From positions 1 through 36,987 of the forward strand of contig JAAMPI010000460.1 in assembly GCA_013054445.1 (NCBI GenBank): 36,987 bases of DNA. The letters run 5' to 3'. The stretch comes from Cudoniella acicularis (taxonomy: Eukaryota > Ascomycota > Leotiomycetes > Helotiales > Helotiaceae). Position 1 is the first letter of the stretch, and each line of letters starts with the position of its first letter. Positions 29,143 to 36,987 of this stretch are shown in pieces. The notes under the pieces are model-generated. The model was given only the letters and a program-made list of their open reading frames with translations. It made no database searches and was not told the origin of the DNA. A program made the translations under genes and the position numbers.

Positions 29143-32100
29143 CTATTCGCCTTCTTCTTCTTCTTCTTCTTCATCCTCATCCATTCCTTCCGCAACGTTT
29201 ACTGTAAAACTCGGGTCCTGATCAACACCAACATAGCTGTCACTCATCAAGAACAACTTGAGCTCATGCTCACCTGGAGTAGGAACAGTGTATTCCAGCC
29301 TCAGGTTCAAAGACCTTCCAATGGTAATACGCTTGATGGCAAGCAACGTCTTTGAGCTTTCCTCACCAACAACCAGCCACCAATTCTCCATTTTCTTTAT
29401 GGGGTAAAAAGGTGCGTGGACAGTGGTATCCACATCTGCGGAGTCGTCTTCCTCATCCACATCCCGAACAATTTTTATCTTGATATATGCTGGAGCCCCT
29501 GCAGTAATGTCTTCCGGGTCCTCAACCTCGAAGTCAAGTTCGATGTTTGGGTACTTGTTGTTTGTGAAGCTCGCAGCCTGCGCTAGTTGAGATTGCGACA
29601 GCGTAAGACGCTTGACCAGAGCTTCATAATCGGGGTTTTCAGACGGGTCCATGGCCTCCATAAACTCAAAAATGTCTTTGATACTACGATTCAAATATTC
29701 ATTAGCGCATGCTACAAGGTTTTCAGGGAATGCTACATACCCGGAGTCATTGGCAGCCTTGATGACTTCTGGAGTGAAGTGGGGAATTTGCTTCAGTGGG
29801 CTGTCACGATCCCACATGGCTTGCACAACCATTTGTGACATTTCCATGGCATTCATGGCATTAATATGCCCGTCAGAAGACAAAATGTCAACAGAGGCAC
29901 TCAGTAAGCTGAGAACTTTGGTCAAGATGATTTCCTGGTCCTTTGCGAGATCAATTGGCAATTGCATTCGAGAGAAGTGTGCCTGGAGGAGCACAAATGC
30001 CTTGAAATGAGGCGAGTCAAAACTAGGTTGCGCCATTTTGACGGGTATCCTGTCATAAACTCGACGAAGTAGGCTGTCTTCGTGTCTTCGAATCTGGATG
30101 GACTCGAATTCCGTTGCCGAAGTAACAATCTCTAGAATACCTTTCAACTTTGTTCGGCCTGTGAGCGAGAGTAAGAATGTCTGCATGGTGATGTATGAAA
30201 TATTGTAGTAGGCAGCAATCATGGCAGCGTTGAGAGGCGTTACAGAATCATCTTCTTCATCCAGATCAATGATTTTGAATTCTGCCAGGTCTTTCAAGGT
30301 AGTTTCTACCAACTCAGACAAGTGCGCACTGAGACCTTCGTGAGAAGTGTCCGTCAAACTATAATAGCTCGGATTTGCTAAAAGGCGTCGATAGAAGTAT
30401 GTGAAAGTTGTCCAGTTGATGGCATCATCCGCAGATTCAATCATCTTAGTGCTGATTTCTGAGACGAAAGCATCGTGCAAATATACCTGTAAATGGCTTT
30501 CAATTGGGAGAGCCTCATTCAAGAACTTTTTGTAATATTCACGCTTGACAGCTGGTACCATCAAGACACCTTTGCTGAGCTTATCTTCAAGGGGTCGCGA
30601 AGCCTTGCCGAACATTTGGAGGACTTCGCTCAGAGGGTAGTCAACATATCTGTGCTCTCGACCTTCGTAGTATTGAGTTCCCATCACGATCACTAAATGA
30701 GCTTTGCAGTCGAGTTCCCAGCAGACGTCTCGGGAGGCCACCATTACTTGGATAGCTCCTTTGTCATACAGGTGCTTTACAATTCGCTTATCCCCAGAGC
30801 TTAATGCTTCATGGTAGTAACCAATACCGTGAGAAATTGCTTCAGCCAAAGCTTCTTCACGGATACGCTCCAGAAGTGGTTTCATCTGCTCAACGTCGGC
30901 GTTTAAGAATCGGTCCTCGTCATCGCTGGCTATACACGCGGCCAACAGATCCCGGGTTGTTGCCCGTGCCTGCTTTCTGCTAGGCACAAAAACCAGAGCA
31001 GGCCTGTCCGGCGACATTTGGAGGATGGAGAGATATGTTGGCTTTGCCATAGCAAGCATGAGCGACGGGAAGTGGGGAACGGTGAAGGATTGAATATGGA
31101 GCTCAAGCGGTACCGAACGAACATGCGGGCTGAAGTTGTAAATATTGTGTTTCTTGGCATCAATCCATTCGCCGATATCTCGAGCATTTGAAAGTGAGAC
31201 GCTCAAGCCTATAATTCGCAGGGGAAGTTGTGTTTGTGAGCGAATGTAGTGCATACGAGAAACAATGATCTCATACACAAATCCTGACTGGCCTCCAAGC
31301 ATGTGCAGTTCATCAGCAATAAAAAGCTCAATGCTTTGAATGTTTTTCCGGCGTTGCCACTGACGAGAAAGAACATCCCATTGAGAGGGTGTGGCCAGGA
31401 TCAGGTCGCCTTTTTCAAGAATTTTGAGATCGGCAGTAGTCTCGCCCGTCAATTTTACAATTTCCTTGCCTCCTCGAAGATTTGTGAAACGACCTTGCCA
31501 ATCTTGTAGCCGCAAGTCAACAAGTTCTTGGAAAGGGGCAATGTAGACAGCACGGCCCGGATCCTGCTTTGACCAATGATGGAGTAACGCAAATTCGGCG
31601 CACACAGTCTTGCCACTTCCAGTAGGTGCCCCAACGAATACATTATCATCTGTTGAGTGCAGTGAGTTGAATGTTTGAGTCTGTATTTTGTTGAAGTGTT
31701 CCCAGCCAGGATACAAAGCCTTGAAATCCTCGGTCTTCAGTGCCGCAACAGGAAGTGGTTGAAGGTCGAGGAGCGGGGTGTGCGGAGGGAATTTCTCTGG
31801 TAGAATAAGCTTCTGGAACGAAACCGCCAGCTTGGTTTCTGAATGCATCCATCTATCTGAGATAACGGAGACAAAGTAGTTGGGAGGCATTGGCTCAGTG
31901 ATAGGCACGGTGAACTCGACAACATGCTCATTCATTTCTGCTTGAGCGAAGTCTTTCCGAAGGATAAATTGATCGTGAAATAGGATGTCTTCACCATCGC
32001 AATCTTCAGCGATGATCCAGAAGCTTTCGGCTGCCCCGTGAACCTCGTCGTTCCACTCAAATTTGGGTGAAATGGTCAGCTCAACCCTTAGCATAGATCG

Positions 32101-35100
32101 TGTCATCGGTTGCACTTGGGCCTGAACTTCTAATCTTGGGAACTTTGCAACTAGGTTGCACACAACTCTGCCAGCCTTGGGAAGCCCAAGCAGCTCACCC
32201 ATCCGCGGTGGATCTAGGTCGAAATAATTTGCCCATGGCACGTCGATCCTCTCGGCTTTTTGAACAATGTCCCGAGAGCAGCTGGGAAACTGGCGAAGAG
32301 GGGTCATCGTGGGCCACATTCGCTTCTCAGCCATTTTGCAAAGCTCCAAGGCCGTTTTCGCAACAGAGGACCATCCTTTCTTGAGTGTAATCTCAAAAAT
32401 TGCGCGCAGAATACGACCGGCCGACTGCGTCACATATACAAGATCGGCCATCAAAGCCAGCCCTTCAAGCTTAAGGCGCGATATGTAGGCCTGTAACAGT
32501 ACATTGATCTTGGCATGAGGCTCCTCAATTGATTCCTTGACGGGAATAGGCACACGGCCAAGGAGTTTTGCGAGCTCTAATTTCTCATCCTGGCGGACGG
32601 GGATGTACTTGAATTCATCACTCAACGCGAATACGCGGAAAAGCTCGATTGGTGTGATCGATGGCTGTATATGGTGATTGTACGTCAGCATAGAGCTATG
32701 TGTAATGTAGTAGTGTGAGGCGATGCGTCCAAGCTCGGTTGATTGCAATCTTCCGGTTTTCTTGTCATATTTGACTAGATTAGATTTCTCGAGAACCACA
32801 GCAGCAGAGTGGATGAGGTCAACGCGCTTCTGCTCCAGTGCACTGTCTTCTTCATAGTCTGCTCCAACACTGTAGAGTCCTGGAGACCGTAACATTCGAA
32901 CAAACAAATATGTGTAGCCAAGCCATTCTACACCATCATCTCGACTTCGAACGTTGCCAAGAACAACTTCGGCGTTGAGATTATCAGCAAGTTTACTGAC
33001 AAATTGACTCTCGATTGGTAGTTGCTGATTTAGAAGTGAGAGGTAATACTGCATCTCTGTTTGGGTAGTGATAATGATGCCCTCTCCATAGGTATCATAC
33101 TGTGGTCGTCCAGCACGACCAAGCATTTGCAACACATCCTGCGGGCTTAACTCAACCCAGCTACCCTTCTCTGGAGAGTAAACTTGCGTTCCCTTGATGA
33201 TGACGGTGTGTGCAGGTAAATTAACACCCCAAGCAAGTGTGGCCGTGCAAACGAGCACTTGAATTAATCCGTCGTTAAAAAGTTCTTCGACAGAAGTACG
33301 ATCGGGCCTGCTCATTCCCGCGTGATGAATTCCAAATCCATACGGAAGGAGATCCTTCAACTCCCTGTCATTGACAGCCTCGGCTTCTGAATTGAGAGCC
33401 TCACGACTACCAGCATCGCTTCTCAAAATCTGTCCAATTGTCTCCATTTCTAGAGCTTTGTCCCTAATATATCTCGCAGTCTTCGAAGTCTCTTTTCGAG
33501 AGTGCACAAAAATGAGCATTTGATTTCGATTCGTCCCAACGTGCTCGAGAACCTTTGTATAAGTCACATCATTCATAGTTTTCAATTGTTTGATGGCTTT
33601 CTTTTCAGTAACACCGACGAATTCCTGACGAAGCGGGCAAGGACGGTAAGATCCATCAAAATGAAACATTCCCTTGACCGGATCCACGCGGAGAAAGCTT
33701 GCCACATCACGATAATTAGGCAACGTGGCCGACAGACCAACAAGGCGAACTGGGTCTCCTGTCTGCTCCATCTTCCTGATGGTTCTGCTGACAATGCTTT
33801 CCAAAACAGGTCCACGGTCATCATGCAAAAGATGGATTTCATCAATGATGATCAGCCGCACAAGGTTTGTATAGCTTAAATCTGTGGCCTTTCTAGTAAT
33901 GACATCCCATTTTTCAGGAGTTGTAACAATGATCTGTGTGTCGGCAATTTGTTGTTTGGTAAGTTGCCGGTCACCAGTAAGTTCAGAAACTTGAATGCCG
34001 TATGGCTTGAGCCGCCCACCGAAGTTTCCAACCTGTTCCTGAACAAGGGCTTTCAGAGGTGCGATATAGACTATCTTGAAAGCATCCAAGTTAATTTCTC
34101 CGGTCTCGGGATTCCGATTCTTTCCGATCTCTCGGAGGATGGTCAACATGCCAACGTTGGTCTTTCCACTACCAGTTGGGGCGCAAATAAGCATATTTCC
34201 ATCATCTTGAAAGGCCTGGGGAAAGCATTTCGACTGGATTTTGTTGAGTTTCGTCCCTGAGCTAAATGGAACCCGCGCCCATTCTGGCATCTCTGTGATG
34301 GGAATGTCTCGATCGCCAGGCTCGTTTCGTTTTTTGGGGGCTGGGACATGAATTTCTTCATAGCCTTTAAATGTTCGTTTAGTTGAGCCTTCTGGTAATT
34401 TGACTTTGGGATTGGTCATCAAGTGATTTCCTTGATCAAAGACAAGATTTTCAAGGTTGATGAGCTTCCGCGGCTGTAACCCTCCAACAAGGCCACCATC
34501 ACCGGTTTGCTCGACCTTCGCGGCACCATTTGTGTACGGAGCTGAGGAGTCAATATCCATCTTTATCTCCAATTTTCGTTTCCTGGAGCCTTCAGCAGAA
34601 GCAGACACTCCTTTCAACTCATCTAATATCCATCGCAGACCTTCCGAGGCAATTTCTCGTTCGACAGCTCCTCGCGCTTCCGCGTCTTCAGCGCGCGCTA
34701 ATCGAGTAAGCCAAACTACTTTGTCTCTGTTCGAAATAAGCTTATGAACAAGCTCGTGATGCTCATAATCAAAGAGTTCCGCAAGATCATTTTCGATTTC
34801 CCGTAGAGGCTTTTCCTCCCCGCCTTTTTCCTCGGGTTCGCCTGAAAGTGTATGGAGTGCTTGTTGAGTTTTAACTTGTTGGATATGTGCATCCGTGTAA
34901 ATTGTGCCGATTTGTCTTTGTAGCCAGTACGCATCTATTTCCCTGGCAGCAATAAAGTCCTTTTCCTTGTCTTTTGTAGGTTCGTGGTCGGTGGGTGCAG
35001 AATCTATGATCATCGCCTCTTCTTCGGGGAGTTCTTGTGCTTCTGTATCTCTATCTTCTCCAGCACCACCTGCGGTCGCAACTTCTTCGGCGCCCGGACG

Positions 35101-35893
35101 ATCCTCACTGTCATCTTCATCCTCAGAGGACTCGTCGCGTATCTCATCGACCATCTCCGCTCCGTCTTCATCTTCAGAATTATCGTCGAAGACAACGGCA
35201 ACTCCTTGGCGGTCATCAATCTCAGCGCCATCCTCAGCGCCACCCTCAGCACCATCCTCCCCATCAGCCATGACTTCGTCCTCATCCTGTGCCTCGTAGT
35301 CGGTGATTTTCTTGCCAAGATTCACAAGCTCGTTGAACTGTTTTGGTGTAGTCGTTGAGCCCAATATATCATCGATTTCTTTTTTTTTTATCGAAATCCT
35401 TCATGTCATCGTCTTTAAGGAACTCCAAGACTACGTCGGCTGCACTTCTGATCGTCTCGTGGGAAACATCCCCAAGGCTATTTGAAACCGTCGTAAGAAT
35501 TAAGTCATATGTCGCCCTTGTTGCGGATGTCCTTGGTCTATATGTAATCCCCTCTACCCTCGCATCTGCTGCGGATAAGATACCTGTCCCGCGAAGTTGG
35601 GCGGGTTGGCCGCGCTTTCGTTTGCGCTGTTCTCGCTCTAGAACATCCTGTCCTTCTTGAAAACCTCCTCGCTCAACATCGGGCAATCCAGATGCCTTCT
35701 TCTTCTGTTTGGGGACGTTGTCACGAGCATTCCGAGACCCCATATCGCGTATGCTCAGTCTCCCAGCGAGCGACTCGGGATCTCCTGTAACTTCGTCGTT
35801 GCGCCGAGTAACGAATCGACGGTCCGCCTGGAGGACCAGGTTGGACATCGCCGAGTATTTGTACTGCGACACATCGCGCTGTTGGTCGCTCAT
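29143..35893 (-). CDS. BRR2: Brr2, U5 snRNP RNA helicase of the spliceosome (one-base frameshift in the N-terminal region)
   Basis: Ski2-like double-cassette helicase that unwinds U4/U6 during spliceosome activation. The frame starts at 35893 (MSDQQRDVSQYKYSAMSNLV), reaches an A10 run at 35389-35380 and stops ten bases later. The following frame, offset by one base, is open from there to 29143. Removing one base would give about 2249 aa with the conserved KKKEIDDILG junction. The N-terminal cassette has ICAPTGSGKTN (about residue 568), IIIDEIHLLHD and GLSATLPN. The C-terminal pseudo-cassette has VGAPTGSGKTV (about 1422), IADELHML and GLSVSLSN. Each cassette is followed by a Sec63 unit. The extreme C-terminus is a Glu run encoded by (TTC)n near 29148. 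No intron explains the shift. The gene is essential in yeast, so an assembly error is the first suspicion. Confidence 0.9.
35380..35389. repeat. T10/A10 homopolymer at the BRR2 frameshift
   Basis: Ten T on the plus strand, read as ten A in the BRR2 coding sequence. Nine would keep the frame (AAA AAA AAA GAA ATC GAT GAT); ten give a premature stop. Confidence 0.85.
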
Positions 35894-36315
35894 CGTGGTG
35901 GGCGGATTCTGTAAAGATTCGAGGGTTGGTGGTGGTGCTTGAATGTGCTTCAGCAAAATCCAGTTGCGACTGTAGAAAAGGCCGTCGAGATCATCAGAAA
36001 AAAATTGTAGCGTATTTCATCAAAAGTCAACAGCGTGTGAAGATCCTCGGGTAACACAAGGGGCGAATGAATTAACCCAAATACCGCTCCACCTTGATTC
36101 AACAGACCGAGCAGCCTGGTCAAGAAAAGATCGAAAACCCTTAGCTTGTAGATAAAATTAAGGTTTAGCGCGCTTTAACGCGGGACTGCTAGACGAGGCG
36201 GGATGAGGCTGAAAACCCCCGAGTAAATAAATATCAATAACGCCCATGAACGATTCAACATAGTAGCGGTCAACAAACTTGGACTTAGTATTTCGTCAGT
36301 CACGCATTGCCCAAA
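35894..36315. promoter_or_regulatory. Divergent promoter BRR2 / right-edge gene
   Basis: 422-bp shared upstream region with no gene. The BRR2 frame extends upstream to an ATG at 35956, but the family N-terminus supports 35893. Confidence 0.45.
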
Positions 36316-36987
36316 ATGCAGGACCTAGACGCTCTGCCAACCCCTTTCAGAAAGCTTCACCAATTTCTAGACCCTTATGTCAAAGATAGACATGAAGCCG
36401 CCCGAATCAGGCGCGTCTTGTCGACAAATTTGGATTCTGCCGTAGACCCTGAAGCACGACGTCCATTGCTACGGCCGCTATCACTCACCCAAGCCTCATC
36501 CATCGTGGAGTCCACTCCGCATGGCATCAAAGGAAGCCAGAAAGAGTATCTCCGCTATCTGCGGGCCAACGTCAAGGCTCGGAGGGATTATGCGGAGGCT
36601 AGCAAAGAACACCAACCCAAGATTAAAAAACAAAGCCACACGGAGACTCTGGATGGGAGAGGCTTTTGTGATGGGTCCTTGGAAGAATTTTTGGGGCTGG
36701 TCAGACAGCAGCAAAAGCATGAGGTTTTATGCATCATTCAAGACTATGTTGACATGCTAAGGAAGAAGCCTGCTGCTGCTTCCGACCATCTTGACCCCAA
36801 AGTGGTGTTGGGAGGCACTGTTACTCTACCCCAGGTTCCTCCAGAAGTAATAAACGTCCATGGGACTCTACAACTGTCGGAGGGTGTTGATTTGAAAGAA
36901 CTAACAGACCGGCTGGAAAAATCGGTCCTTCGAGCAAAAATGCTGTTGAAGAAAGAGCAGCTGCTGCTTGTCAAAGTGAGGGATGGG
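36316..36987 (+). CDS. Protein of unknown function, truncated by the window edge
   Basis: From the ATG at 36316 the frame is open for exactly 224 codons to the last base, with no stop, so the gene continues beyond the window. I do not recognise a family. The N-terminus reads MQDLDALPTPFRKLHQFLDP, then KDRHEAARIRRVLSTNLDS. GSQKEYLRYLRANVKARRDY and LEEFLGLVRQQQKHEVL are helical and rich in Arg/Lys/Gln. The visible end (LKELTDRLEKSVLRAKMLLK) has a heptad pattern suggesting a coiled coil. There is no signal peptide or membrane segment. Codon use and context resemble neighbouring conserved genes, so it is probably real. Confidence 0.75.
   Translation, partial: MQDLDALPTPFRKLHQFLDPYVKDRHEAARIRRVLSTNLDSAVDPEARRPLLRPLSLTQASSIVESTPHGIKGSQKEYLRYLRANVKARRDYAEASKEHQPKIKKQSHTETLDGRGFCDGSLEEFLGLVRQQQKHEVLCIIQDYVDMLRKKPAAASDHLDPKVVLGGTVTLPQVPPEVINVHGTLQLSEGVDLKELTDRLEKSVLRAKMLLKKEQLLLVKVRDG

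Noticed and set aside
29148..29175. TTC microsatellite as an independent repeat feature
   Set aside because: It encodes the acidic C-terminal tail of Brr2 and needs no separate explanation.
29143..35364. BRR2 starting at a TTG codon after the frameshift as a separate gene
   Set aside because: The N-terminal residues encoded upstream are conserved Brr2 sequence, and a TTG start with no promoter is not credible.
35369..35956. Separate short gene of about 195 aa upstream of BRR2
   Set aside because: Its sequence is the Brr2 N-terminus; it is one gene broken at the A10 run.
1..36987. CRISPR array, biosynthetic gene cluster or defence island
   Set aside because: The window is fungal nuclear DNA with unrelated housekeeping genes; no regularly spaced repeats and no core biosynthetic enzymes are present.

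Overview
This window is a stretch of nuclear genome from a filamentous ascomycete. The evidence is short introns of about 47-122 nt with GTRNGT donors and CTAAC/CTGAC-type branch sites, compact genes on both strands, mitochondrial leaders of fungal type, and a string of conserved fungal housekeeping genes. A 2EXR-domain gene and CCTAGGTAGG-type intergenic motifs would suit a member of the Leotiomycetes, but that placement is an inference. I rebuilt the gene models by hand. For every complete spliced gene the exon lengths sum to a multiple of three. The exception is BRR2, which carries one extra base in an A10 run.

Layout from left to right. A truncated minus-strand ORF lies at the left edge (1-120). 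Next come mitochondrial methylmalonate-semialdehyde dehydrogenase (541-2338, +) and a 2.7 kb gene-poor stretch with an orphan promoter and intron, GC-rich hairpins and a tRNA-like Pol III unit (4386-4569, -). SEC20 (5059-6388, -) and mitoribosomal mL53 (6718-7077, +) are divergent. Inorganic pyrophosphatase (7445-8847, -) and DUS2 (9174-10493, +) are divergent. A DUF2417/alpha-beta-hydrolase-like membrane protein (10885-12517, -) and protein phosphatase methylesterase PPE1 (13455-14772, +) are also divergent. A hairpin-rich spacer leads to a small secreted GPI-type protein (16152-16812, +). RFC2 (17746-19048, -) and a Ctr copper transporter (20229-21042, +) are divergent, as are a 2EXR protein (21932-22792, -) and a DUF1746/Dsc4-like membrane protein (23191-24266, +). 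Then come RCL1 (24377-25585, -), a PWWP chromatin protein (26278-28384, -), the splicing helicase BRR2 (29143-35893, -) and a protein of unknown function that runs off the right edge (36316-36987, +).

The genes do not form a biosynthetic or defence cluster. They are independent housekeeping functions: valine catabolism, Golgi-to-ER SNARE, mitochondrial translation, pyrophosphate removal, tRNA modification, PP2A maturation, clamp loading, copper uptake, ubiquitin ligase, 18S rRNA processing, chromatin and splicing. Most are arranged as divergent pairs sharing a promoter region. I found no previously undescribed multi-gene system. The most useful observations are the A10 frameshift in BRR2, the pyrophosphatase ORF with an internal start behind a mitochondrial leader, a DUF2417 hydrolase-like fold that appears to lack its nucleophile serine, a start-stop uORF overlapping the DUS2 start, the tRNA-like unit with a very long interruption, and several clusters of perfect dyads in intergenic DNA.
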